A stretch of DNA of 7,618 nt from Streptococcus oralis (GCA_937930605.1 CALHBZ010000272.1:1-7618), one strand, 5' to 3'. Counted from the stretch's first letter, positions 1 to 6,813 are shown. Made by a program: numbers and translations. The notes: a model not told the origin generated them from the sequence alone.

Positions 1-21
1 TATAGCAAGGTTGAAAAATAA
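1..21 (+). CDS. mvaS: HMG-CoA synthase, C-terminal end only (partial)
   Basis: Frame 1 from the left edge reads Y-S-K-V-E-K and then TAA at 19-21. The A of this stop is also the first base of the mvaA ATG (TAATG). A coding frame ending exactly at the next start is typical of a coupled operon. In streptococci the gene immediately upstream of mvaA is mvaS, which makes HMG-CoA from acetyl-CoA and acetoacetyl-CoA. From memory, pneumococcal MvaS ends in very similar residues. Only six codons are visible, so the identity rests mainly on context and on that remembered tail. Confidence 0.6.
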   Translation, partial: YSKVEK

Positions 22-1295
22 TGAAGATAAGTTGGAATGGATTTTCTAAAAAATCATACCATGAGCGCCTGGAGTTGCTGAAAGCTCAGGCGCTCCTTAG
101 TCCTGAAAAGCAAAGGAGTCTGGAGCAAGATGAACAGATCAGTTTGGCAGTTGCAGATCAGCTGAGTGAGAATGTAGTGGGAGCTTTTTCTCTGCCTTAT
201 TCTATTATTCCAGAGCTTTTGGTGAACGGTCAGGACTACACAGTTCCCTATGTGACAGAAGAACCCTCAGTGGTTGCTGCGGCCAGCTATGCCAGCAAAA
301 TCATCAAGCGAGCAGGCGGCTTTACTGCTCAAGTGCATCAGCGCCAGATGATTGGGCAGGTAGCCCTTTATCAAGTTGCTGATCCTGAACAAGCGCAAGT
401 GAAGATTGCCAGCAAGAAAGCGGAACTCTTGGAACTTGCCAATCAAGCCTATCCTTCTATCGTTAAACGAGGAGGTGGGGCGCGTGATCTGCATGTAGAA
501 CTGATCAAGGGAGAAACAGACTTTCTCGTCGTCTACCTCCATATCGATACCCAGGAAGCTATGGGAGCCAATATGCTCAACACCATGCTAGAAGCCTTGA
601 AGCCAGTCTTAGAAGAACTCAGTCAGGGACAGAGTCTCATGGGAATCCTATCCAATTACGCGACAGATTCTCTAGTGACAGCAAGCTGTCGTATTTCCTT
701 TCGCTACCTGAGTCCTCAAAAGGACCAAGGACGTGAAATTGCAGAGAAGATAGCTTTGGCTAGCCAGTTTGCGCAGGCGGATCCTTACCGAGCGGCTACT
801 CACAATAAAGGGATTTTTAATGGTATCGATGCCATTTTAATCGCCACGGGTAATGACTGGCGTGCTATCGAAGCTGGGGCTCATGCCTTTGCCAGTCGAG
901 ATGGACGCTATCAAGGTCTTAGTCAATGGAAGCTGGACATGGAAAGAGAAGAATTGGTCGGTGAGATGACCCTACCTATGCCTGTAGCGACCAAGGGTGG
1001 CTCAATCGGTCTCAACCCACGTGTAGCTCTTAGTCACGAGCTACTGGGAAATCCTTCTGCCAAAGAATTAGCTCAGATTATCGTTTCTATCGGACTGGCT
1101 CAAAACTTTGCGGCTCTCAAAGCCTTGGTGAGTACGGGCATCCAGCAAGGCCATATGAAACTGCAGGCCAAATCCTTAGCTCTCCTAGCTGGTGCTAGTG
1201 AGTCTGAGGTTGCTCCCCTCGTTGAGCGCCTCATCGCAGAGAAAACTTTCAACTTAGAAACAGCCCGGCAATTTTTAAAAGTCTGGCGGTCTTAA
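21..1295 (+). CDS. mvaA: Hydroxymethylglutaryl-CoA reductase, class II (MvaA)
   Basis: This cytosolic enzyme converts HMG-CoA to mevalonate, the committed step of the mevalonate route to isopentenyl diphosphate used by Gram-positive cocci. The 424 residues match the usual length of class II bacterial enzymes. The expected catalytic residues are all visible: Glu81 in EEPSVVAAAS, Lys263 in HNKGIFNGIDA, Asp279 in GNDW and His378 in QGHMKLQ near the C-terminus. The conserved stretch DTQEAMGANMLNTM lies at 176-189 and GGGARDL at 151-157. No membrane segments are seen, as expected for class II. The ATG at 21 overlaps the upstream stop codon, and AAGG at 7-10 provides a ribosome site about 10 bases away. 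Nearby class II proteins from mitis-group streptococci begin with the same MKISWNGFSKKSY. The gene is richer in G+C than the cas genes downstream, which fits a core gene beside acquired DNA. A terminator follows 92 bases after its stop. Confidence 0.97.
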   Translation: MKISWNGFSKKSYHERLELLKAQALLSPEKQRSLEQDEQISLAVADQLSENVVGAFSLPYSIIPELLVNGQDYTVPYVTEEPSVVAAASYASKIIKRAGGFTAQVHQRQMIGQVALYQVADPEQAQVKIASKKAELLELANQAYPSIVKRGGGARDLHVELIKGETDFLVVYLHIDTQEAMGANMLNTMLEALKPVLEELSQGQSLMGILSNYATDSLVTASCRISFRYLSPQKDQGREIAEKIALASQFAQADPYRAATHNKGIFNGIDAILIATGNDWRAIEAGAHAFASRDGRYQGLSQWKLDMEREELVGEMTLPMPVATKGGSIGLNPRVALSHELLGNPSAKELAQIIVSIGLAQNFAALKALVSTGIQQGHMKLQAKSLALLAGASESEVAPLVERLIAEKTFNLETARQFLKVWRS

Positions 1296-1386
1296 CCAGT
1301 TGAAACCGAGGTATTAGTCTCAAAAAATGAAACATAAGGAAAACAAGTTTATTGTCAATTGAAAAGTCTCACATATAACAATGAAC

Positions 1387-1417
1387 AAGAGAGGATTACA
1401 TTATTCTCTCTTTTTTT
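1387..1417 (+). terminator. Rho-independent terminator after mvaA
   Basis: The left arm AAGAGAGGAT (1387-1396) pairs with the right arm ATTCTCTCTT (1403-1412) as a 10-base stem with one G-U pair. The loop is six bases, 1397-1402. The right arm runs directly into a T tract that continues to 1417. It lies 92 bases after the mvaA stop and should end the mvaS-mvaA transcript. The opposite strand has no T tract after the stem, so it appears one-directional. Confidence 0.85.
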
Positions 1418-1527
1418 GATATTTGAATCACAGAGAATGTACCCATTATGATTATTGCTTTCCTTGTTATTATGCCTCATAACTAATATAGTCGTTTTTC
1501 AACAATATAATCCTTTATAGTTAATTC

Positions 1528-1652
1528 ATGGGAAAATCATTCATTTCTTGCTTTAGGGTATGAAAGTGGAGTAGTTCTATGGTTAATGGTTTTATAGTAA
1601 TAAAAATCGTTCTAGTAATGTTCTAAAATTCCTCTAAAAAGAATTTTCCCAT
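1528..1652. repeat. 125-base segment bounded by 10-base inverted repeats
   Basis: ATGGGAAAAT at 1528-1537 and its exact reverse complement ATTTTCCCAT at 1643-1652 bound a 125-base AT-rich segment with no meaningful coding frame. The size and ends recall a miniature inverted-repeat element. However, I see no clear target duplication beyond a possible TC on each side, and I do not recognise it as a RUP or BOX element. A chance match in AT-rich DNA remains possible. Confidence 0.3.
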
Positions 1653-1659
1653 TCTTATG

Positions 1660-1689
1660 TTTACACTACTTTAGAAAGTAGCATATGTT
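1660..1689 (+). promoter_or_regulatory. Possible upstream promoter of the cas operon
   Basis: TTTACA (1660-1665) and TATGTT (1684-1689) are separated by 18 bases, a plausible sigma-A type arrangement reading towards cas3. Its transcript would carry a leader of about 80 bases. The spacer is almost filled by the dyad at 1666-1681. AT-rich DNA gives many such matches, so this is only a candidate, and the site at 1710-1739 is an alternative. Confidence 0.35.
1666..1681. promoter_or_regulatory. 16-base dyad, candidate repressor operator
   Basis: CTACTTTAGAAAGTAG has perfect 7-base arms (1666-1672 and 1675-1681) around AG. It is followed by no T run, so it is not a terminator. It sits about 97 bases before the cas3 ATG and lies between the -35-like and -10-like boxes of the candidate promoter at 1660-1689, where a bound dimeric repressor would block RNA polymerase. 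The regulator is unknown, and the role is inferred from symmetry and position alone. Confidence 0.4.
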
Positions 1690-1709
1690 TGTAACCCCTT
1701 CCATGTTTG

Positions 1710-1739
1710 TTGTTGTATTTTAAAACTTTTAGGTATAAA
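1710..1739 (+). promoter_or_regulatory. Possible proximal promoter of the cas operon
   Basis: TTGTTG (1710-1715) and TATAAA (1734-1739) are 18 bases apart. The -10-like box is followed by AT and would start transcription near 1746, leaving a leader of about 30 bases before cas3 that includes its ribosome site. A second TATAAAAT occurs at 1749-1756 but lacks a reasonable -35 box and would start too close to the ribosome site. Of the candidates this one has the most usual distance to the gene. Confidence 0.45.
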
Positions 1740-1777
1740 ATGGAAGTATATAAAATGAGATGAAGAGGGAATGAATC

Positions 1778-4558
1778 ATGTCTAAGAAAAAGTCCGATAC
1801 ACTTTGGGCTAAGAAAAAGGAAGAAAATGGTAGATTTTTTTGGTTACCCTTGTCTCAACATCTAGAAGATACAAAAAATATAATTGGACTTCTCTGGGAG
1901 CATTGGTTAAGCGAGGGGCAAAAAAAACTGATTGATGATTCTCTGGATTCAGCAACATATGATGGAGGTTTAGGGAAACGACTTGCACAATTTTTAGCTG
2001 CTGTTCATGATATCGGGAAAGCAACTCCAGCCTTTCAAACTCAAAGAGGATTTGCAAATTCAGATGATTTGGATATTCAACTATTAGAAAAATTGGAGCA
2101 GTCAGGATTTACTAAAATTAGTTCACTTCAACTATCATCACCGAAAGAGAGTCATCATAGCCTTGCGGGTCAATATTTGCTATCTAGTTATGGTGTTCAA
2201 GAGGATATTTCGACTATTATTGGTGGACACCATGGACGACCGATTGATACGATTGAGGATGTAAAAAATCAAGGGAGCTATCTTTCAAACTATTTTCAAA
2301 ATGAAAGTAAGGAGAGTGCTATCCATAAGAACTGGGATTTGGTTCAAAAAGAAATCTTCAACTGTGCTTTAGATGAGTTTGGGTTTGACTCTGTGAAAGA
2401 GCTTCCTAAAATTAAACAGCCAGCCCAAGTTATCTTATCAGGATTGCTGATTATGGCTGACTGGATTGCTAGTAATGAGAACTACTTTCCTTTATTAAGT
2501 GTCAATGAAAAAGAGGAGGTAGATAAGTCAAGACGCCTTCAAGATGGGTTTGAAAGGTGGAAAAAAACTAGTTTGTGGCAACCTAAATATATCTCAAAAC
2601 CAGATAGTCTCTATAAGGAAAGATTTGGATTTGAACCTAATAATGTTCAATCAATCTTATCTCATGTTATTACTCAAATATCTAAACCTGGGATTGTAGT
2701 TCTAGAAGCACCAATGGGGTTAGGGAAGACAGAAGCTTCATTGATTACAGCGGAGCAGTTAGCTACTAAGACGGGAAGAAGCGGTCTTTTTTTTGGTTTA
2801 CCAACTCAGGCGACATCGAATGGGATTTTTAATCGTATTGAAAAATGGGTTGAAAGTTTAAAAGATGATTCTGAAGACATACTATCTATTCAGTTGGTAC
2901 ACGGGAAAGCAGCTCTAAACGAAGATTTTTTAAAACTTAAAGCTAATACATTTAATTTTGACGATGTAGAAAATGGTAGTGTTATCATTAATGAATGGTT
3001 TTCTGGGAGAAAGACTTCAGCTTTAGATGATTTTGTAGTGGGGACTGTTGATCAGTTCTTAATGTTAGCATTGAAACAAAAACATTTAGCTTTACGTCAT
3101 CTAGGTTTTAGTAAAAAGGTTGTTATTATTGATGAAGTTCACGCCTATGATGCTTATATGAGTCAATATTTGATGGCGGCGATAAAATGGATGGGAGCCT
3201 ATGGCGTTCCAGTAGTCATTTTGTCAGCAACATTACCTTCTCAACAAAGAGAAAATATCCTTAAAAGCTATATGTCTGGGATGGGGCTCAAATGGCGAGA
3301 TATTGAAAATACGGACCAATTAAAGACAGACGCTTATCCTTTAATCACTTATAATGATGGCTCAGAGATTCATCAAGTTACAACATTCAATAAGCAAAAC
3401 ATAAAAGACATTCACATCATTCGTTTACAAGAAGAGCTGTTATTGGGAACGGTTAAAGATGGCCTTGAGGGCGGTGGAGTAGTTGGAATCATTGTCAATA
3501 CAGTGAGAAGATCCCAAGAGTTGGCAAGAAACTTTTCGGAAATTTTTGGAGATGATATGATAGAATTGCTTCATTCCAGTTTTATTGCGACCGAAAGAAT
3601 CCAAAAAGAGAAAGAATTATTACAACAAATCGGAAAAAATGTAGAACGTCCACATAAGAAAGTTATCATTGGGACTCAGGTGATTGAGCAATCCTTGGAT
3701 ATTGACTTCGATGTGATGATAAGTGATCTGGCACCTATGGACTTGCTAATACAACGTATTGGACGACTTCATCGACACCAAATAGAACGTCCTCAAAAGC
3801 ATGAAATAGCTAGGTTTTACGTTTTAGGAACTTCCGAAGAGTTGGATTTTGAAGAAGGAAGTAGTTTTGTTTATGGTGATTATCTATTAGCCAGAACTCA
3901 GCACTTTTTACCAGATATCATGAGATTACCAGATGATATTTCACCATTAGTCCAGAAAGTTTATAGTCCAGATTTTACAATTGAGTTTTCAAGTCAGGAA
4001 TTTCAGCAAAAATATTTAGATGCTAAGACGGAGCATGATGTCACGATTAAAAATAAGGAAACAAAGGCAAGAACATACCGTATCAATGATCCTGTCTTAA
4101 AAATATCGAGATATAGAAACAATAGTCTGATTGGCTGGTTGAAGAACCTGCATCCAAACGATAGTGAAGAAAAATCTAATGCTCAGGTTCGTGATGTTGA
4201 AGATACAATTGAAGTGATTGCTTTAAAGAAAATGTCTGATGGCTATAGCTTATTTATTGAAAATCAAGATATATCTCAGAATATTGATAATCCTTCGGTC
4301 GCTAAAAAAGTAGCACAAAATACTTTACGACTTCCAATTAGTTTATCCAAGGGCTATAATATCGATCAAACTATTGAAGAGCTTGAAAGGTATAACAACA
4401 GCTATTTAAGTCAATGGCGAAATTCATCGTGGTTAAAAGGAGCTCTCGGGATTATTTTTGATGAAAACAATGAGTTTATTCTAAATGGGTTTAAACTCTT
4501 ATATGATAAAAAATATGGAATTACAACGGAGAGGTTGAATAAGAATGAGTCGATTTAA
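1778..4558 (+). CDS. cas3: CRISPR-associated helicase/nuclease Cas3 (type I-E)
   Basis: Cas3 is recruited by target-bound Cascade, then nicks, unwinds and degrades the DNA with 3'-5' polarity using ATP. The N-terminal HD nuclease domain covers about residues 1-235, with His28, His77-Asp78 (HDIGKATPAF), His126/127, His151-His152 and Asp228 as likely metal ligands. The superfamily 2 helicase follows at about 285-680. Its motifs are Walker A APMGLGKTEA (311-320), PTQATSNG (342-349), GTVDQ (422-426), DEVH (452-455), SAT (483-485), NTVRRSQ (574-580), GTQVIEQSLDIDFD (632-645) and QRIGRLHRH (659-667). The accessory C-terminal domain occupies about the last 150 residues. At 926 residues it equals the length I recall for S. 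thermophilus type I-E Cas3. The start ATG is set by AGAGGGA at 1764-1770. An ATG at 1771 is out of frame. All motifs are intact, so the protein should be active. Its end overlaps casA by 14 bases. Confidence 0.97.
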   Translation: MSKKKSDTLWAKKKEENGRFFWLPLSQHLEDTKNIIGLLWEHWLSEGQKKLIDDSLDSATYDGGLGKRLAQFLAAVHDIGKATPAFQTQRGFANSDDLDIQLLEKLEQSGFTKISSLQLSSPKESHHSLAGQYLLSSYGVQEDISTIIGGHHGRPIDTIEDVKNQGSYLSNYFQNESKESAIHKNWDLVQKEIFNCALDEFGFDSVKELPKIKQPAQVILSGLLIMADWIASNENYFPLLSVNEKEEVDKSRRLQDGFERWKKTSLWQPKYISKPDSLYKERFGFEPNNVQSILSHVITQISKPGIVVLEAPMGLGKTEASLITAEQLATKTGRSGLFFGLPTQATSNGIFNRIEKWVESLKDDSEDILSIQLVHGKAALNEDFLKLKANTFNFDDVENGSVIINEWFSGRKTSALDDFVVGTVDQFLMLALKQKHLALRHLGFSKKVVIIDEVHAYDAYMSQYLMAAIKWMGAYGVPVVILSATLPSQQRENILKSYMSGMGLKWRDIENTDQLKTDAYPLITYNDGSEIHQVTTFNKQNIKDIHIIRLQEELLLGTVKDGLEGGGVVGIIVNTVRRSQELARNFSEIFGDDMIELLHSSFIATERIQKEKELLQQIGKNVERPHKKVIIGTQVIEQSLDIDFDVMISDLAPMDLLIQRIGRLHRHQIERPQKHEIARFYVLGTSEELDFEEGSSFVYGDYLLARTQHFLPDIMRLPDDISPLVQKVYSPDFTIEFSSQEFQQKYLDAKTEHDVTIKNKETKARTYRINDPVLKISRYRNNSLIGWLKNLHPNDSEEKSNAQVRDVEDTIEVIALKKMSDGYSLFIENQDISQNIDNPSVAKKVAQNTLRLPISLSKGYNIDQTIEELERYNNSYLSQWRNSSWLKGALGIIFDENNEFILNGFKLLYDKKYGITTERLNKNESI

Positions 4559-6212
4559 TTTGCTAGATGAACCCTGGATTTCTGTCGTTTATGATGAAAA
4601 AGGAACAACAAAAGAAGTTTCCTTGCAGGAATTGTTTATAAATGCTCATCAGTACAAAGATTTAGCAGGAGATACAAAAACGCAAGATTTTGCTGTGCTA
4701 CGAGTTTTGCTGGCTGTGTTACATACTGTTTTTTCACGCTTTGATGCAGATGGTAATGTCTATGAGTATCTGGCAGTAGATGAGCGGTTTAAACAAATTG
4801 AGCCTGTGGAAGAATCTGATATTGCTGACTATCAGGATGATTTATATGATACATGGATAGATCTTTGGGAAAGTGGTAAGTTCCCAGACATTGTTAATCA
4901 TTACCTAGAAAAATGGCGGGATCGCTTTTACTTATTTGATGAGGAATATCCATTTTTTCAAGTTAGAAAAGAGGATATTGCAGCAGATAGAATCAGTAAA
5001 GCAAAAGCAAGCAGTATTTCTGGGAAAAATATCAATAGAACGATTTCAGAGAGTGGGAATAAGTTAGCCTTATTTTCCCCAAAGAATAGTAAAAATAAAG
5101 AACAACTGACTCCTTCCGAACTTACACGATGGCTTTTAACTTTTCAAGGGTACTCAGGATTATCCGATAAAGTTATTTTTGGAAAAGAAAAATATAAAGT
5201 GTCAAAAGGCTGGTTGTTTGATATCGGTGCAGTTTTTATACAGGGAACTTCTTTATTTGAAACGCTGTTACTAAATTGTATCTTGCCATTCTATGACTAT
5301 GGTAATTTAGAAAGTATTCAATGTCCCTGTTGGGAATTTGCTAGTTCTGATAATATTAATCGCTATTTGTTTGGTAGTGAATGTACAGATTTAGCCAATC
5401 TGTATACGATTTGGAGCAGAGGGATTTATATTGATCCAGAATATGATTTAAATAAGCCTTTCTCTTTTGAGATTGTAAAATTACCCGATATCAATCATCA
5501 GGACAATTTTTTAGAGCCAATGACAACATGGAAGTATAATACTACAGGAGAAAATAAAGATAGCTATACTCCTAAGAAACACCTCTTGAATCAATCGTTG
5601 TGGCGGTCTTTTGGTTTGCTAGCAGTAGAAGATAGAACAGGGCACTTTAGAAGACCGGGAATTATTGATTGGCTAGGAGATATAGGTGACACAATAGGAA
5701 ATAGATTATTTAATATTATTTCCATTAGTATGCAGGACGATGGAAATGCTACTTCATGGCTTCCAACTGATGAAGTTATTGACTCTATACTTATCAATGA
5801 TTTAGTTTTGGCTGATTTTAATGAGAGTGGTTGGGTACCACGTATTAATGAGGTGGTGGAAGAAACAAAAACTGTCATTTCTAAAGTATATAAACGCTAT
5901 ATAGAGGATCTAAAAGAAATTAGGAATATCTCCAACAACAATTATACTAATCAGATGGTTGAAATGCTCTATTTCAAAATCGATCACCCTTTTCGTGAAT
6001 GGTTATCCAGTATCCTACCAGATGATGAAAAGGATCCTAAAATCAAAGAATGGAGAGACTTACTGAAAAAAATGATTAAAGCTGAAGCAAAGAGCATCTT
6101 AGGTCAAGGAGGAACGAGGGACTACCTCGGTATTGAAAAAGATGGTCGAATAAAAAATATTGCAACTGCATATAATTCATTTGATTATTTGCTTCATCAA
6201 CAATTAAAATAG
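4545..6212 (+). CDS. casA: Cascade large subunit CasA (Cse1/Cas8e)
   Basis: CasA is the large subunit of type I-E Cascade. It recognises the PAM in double-stranded DNA, helps open the duplex and provides the docking surface for Cas3. The N-terminus FNLLDEPWISV (residues 4-14) is the hallmark of the family, equivalent to the N-terminal stretch of E. coli CasA. Residues around 155-185 (SISGKN onwards) occupy the place of the flexible PAM-sensing L1 loop, and a helical C-terminal bundle spans about 385-555. A CPC pair lies at 260-262. GQGGTRDYLG at 520-529 resembles a glycine-rich segment near the C-terminus of family members. At 555 residues it is slightly longer than the E. coli protein (about 500). 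Sequence conservation is low outside the ends, as is usual for Cas8 proteins, so the call rests on the N-terminal motif, length and position between cas3 and casB. GGAGAGG at 4528-4534, inside the end of cas3, lies 10 bases before the ATG, which supports coupled translation. Confidence 0.93.
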   Translation: MSRFNLLDEPWISVVYDEKGTTKEVSLQELFINAHQYKDLAGDTKTQDFAVLRVLLAVLHTVFSRFDADGNVYEYLAVDERFKQIEPVEESDIADYQDDLYDTWIDLWESGKFPDIVNHYLEKWRDRFYLFDEEYPFFQVRKEDIAADRISKAKASSISGKNINRTISESGNKLALFSPKNSKNKEQLTPSELTRWLLTFQGYSGLSDKVIFGKEKYKVSKGWLFDIGAVFIQGTSLFETLLLNCILPFYDYGNLESIQCPCWEFASSDNINRYLFGSECTDLANLYTIWSRGIYIDPEYDLNKPFSFEIVKLPDINHQDNFLEPMTTWKYNTTGENKDSYTPKKHLLNQSLWRSFGLLAVEDRTGHFRRPGIIDWLGDIGDTIGNRLFNIISISMQDDGNATSWLPTDEVIDSILINDLVLADFNESGWVPRINEVVEETKTVISKVYKRYIEDLKEIRNISNNNYTNQMVEMLYFKIDHPFREWLSSILPDDEKDPKIKEWRDLLKKMIKAEAKSILGQGGTRDYLGIEKDGRIKNIATAYNSFDYLLHQQLK

Positions 6213-6216
6213 GAGG
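6211..6216 (+). promoter_or_regulatory. Strong ribosome binding site of casB overlapping the casA stop
   Basis: AGGAGG is a full match to the 16S anti-Shine-Dalgarno core, and its first two bases are the last two of the casA TAG stop (6210-6212). It is 3 bases before GTG at 6220 and 6 bases before TTG at 6223. The 6-base spacing is the more usual one and therefore favours TTG as the casB start. A ribosome ending casA would cover this site, so re-initiation is likely. Confidence 0.8.
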
Positions 6217-6222
6217 TGTGTG

Positions 6223-6813
6223 TTGGAACAATCTAAACAGACAGTTGGATCTGTCACGAAAAGAATTATTAGACAATTGAGTTATGAGTTGGAGTCACCA
6301 TCGAGTAAAGCTGCACTGGCAAAAATTAGAAAAACGTTGGGTAAACCCTTGAGCGATGCAACAGATATCTGGCCGATTTTATTTGAGCATTTATCAGAGG
6401 AGTTTGTCAATTCATACCAGCAGCCTAGCTATGAGGAGTTAGCAATTTATACAGCTATCCAATTTTACGCCTTACATCAACAAGGAACTTCAACTGGTGT
6501 GATGTTAGATGAGCCCGATACTTATCAAAATATCGGTTCTGCTCTTAGTCAACTTCGAAAAGGAGATGACACGACAGCCATCGACAGAAGGTTCAATGTT
6601 ATGATTACATCATCAACTTTTGAAGAGTTGATCTACCATTTACGCCACATGATGATGTTACTCAAAACAAAGTCTCATGCTACAAAGGTTGATTACGCTA
6701 AGTTAGCTGAGGACTTGTATTGGTTTTTAAAAAATGTACAAGAAAATCTTCGCCTAAATTGGGCAAGATCATATTATAAACAAATCAAAGGAGAAAAACA
6801 CAATGACAACTAA
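6223..6813 (+). CDS. casB: Cascade small subunit CasB (Cse2/Cas11)
   Basis: CasB is the all-helical small subunit. Two copies form the belly of type I-E Cascade and stabilise the crRNA-target hybrid and the displaced strand. From the TTG start it has 196 residues, within the family's usual 160-200. Visible family features (numbered from TTG) are an Arg/Lys-rich first helix (KRIIRQL, about 13-19), an ALAKIRKTLGKP segment around 31-42, WPILFEHL at 50-57, a RRF near 122-124, and the C-terminal block LRHMMMLLK then VDYAKLAEDLYWF (about 156-168), ending in a W...YY element at 180-185. No AUG fits the beginning. GTG at 6220 is in frame and one codon earlier but only 3 bases from AGGAGG, so I place the start at TTG 6223. 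The 3' end overlaps casC by 11 bases. Position between casA and casC agrees with the assignment. Confidence 0.92.
   Translation: MEQSKQTVGSVTKRIIRQLSYELESPSSKAALAKIRKTLGKPLSDATDIWPILFEHLSEEFVNSYQQPSYEELAIYTAIQFYALHQQGTSTGVMLDEPDTYQNIGSALSQLRKGDDTTAIDRRFNVMITSSTFEELIYHLRHMMMLLKTKSHATKVDYAKLAEDLYWFLKNVQENLRLNWARSYYKQIKGEKHNDN

Larger units (their letters stand above)
1296..1777. other. AT-rich intergenic region between mvaA and cas3
   Basis: These 482 bases separate the mevalonate operon from the cas operon. I find no open frame with both a plausible ribosome site and useful length on either strand. The longest item of note is a 15-codon frame at 1579-1626 preceded by GGAG. Identifiable elements are the terminator at 1387-1417, a pair of 10-base inverted repeats bounding 1528-1652, a 7-base inverted repeat (AAAATTC at 1625-1631, GAATTTT at 1641-1647), the dyad at 1666-1681 and two candidate promoters near the cas3 end. 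The stretch 1418-1527 shows nothing I can name. No CRISPR repeat, tRNA or recognisable riboswitch is present. Confidence 0.7.

Noticed and set aside
267..542. Minus-strand open frame of 91 codons inside mvaA
   Set aside because: It lies wholly within a strongly conserved gene on the other strand, has no recognisable domain and is a by-product of mvaA codon use.
1666..1681. The dyad as a second terminator
   Set aside because: The hairpin has a two-base loop, is AT-rich and has no T run after it, so it does not fit rho-independent termination.
1771..1773. Alternative cas3 start at ATG 1771
   Set aside because: It is 7 bases before 1778, out of frame with cas3 and directly adjacent to the ribosome site, so it cannot start Cas3.
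1296..1777. CRISPR repeat-spacer array or leader next to cas3
   Set aside because: No repeat of 28-29 bases recurs here. The repeated units are only 6 to 10 bases long. In this locus type the array is expected after cas2, beyond the right edge.
1809..2057. Minus-strand open frame of 82 codons inside cas3
   Set aside because: It is antisense to the conserved HD domain, and its translation resembles no protein family I know.
5591..5878. Minus-strand open frame of 95 codons inside casA
   Set aside because: It is antisense to casA, with low-complexity serine-rich translation and no supporting context.
4545..6212. Internal start in casA producing a separate small subunit, as in some other type I systems
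   Set aside because: Type I-E has its own small-subunit gene, which is present here as casB, so there is no need for an internal product, and I saw no compelling internal ribosome site.
6076..6276. Minus-strand open frame of 66 codons across the casA-casB junction
   Set aside because: It covers the casA end and the casB ribosome site on the other strand, and has no domain and no sign of its own regulation.
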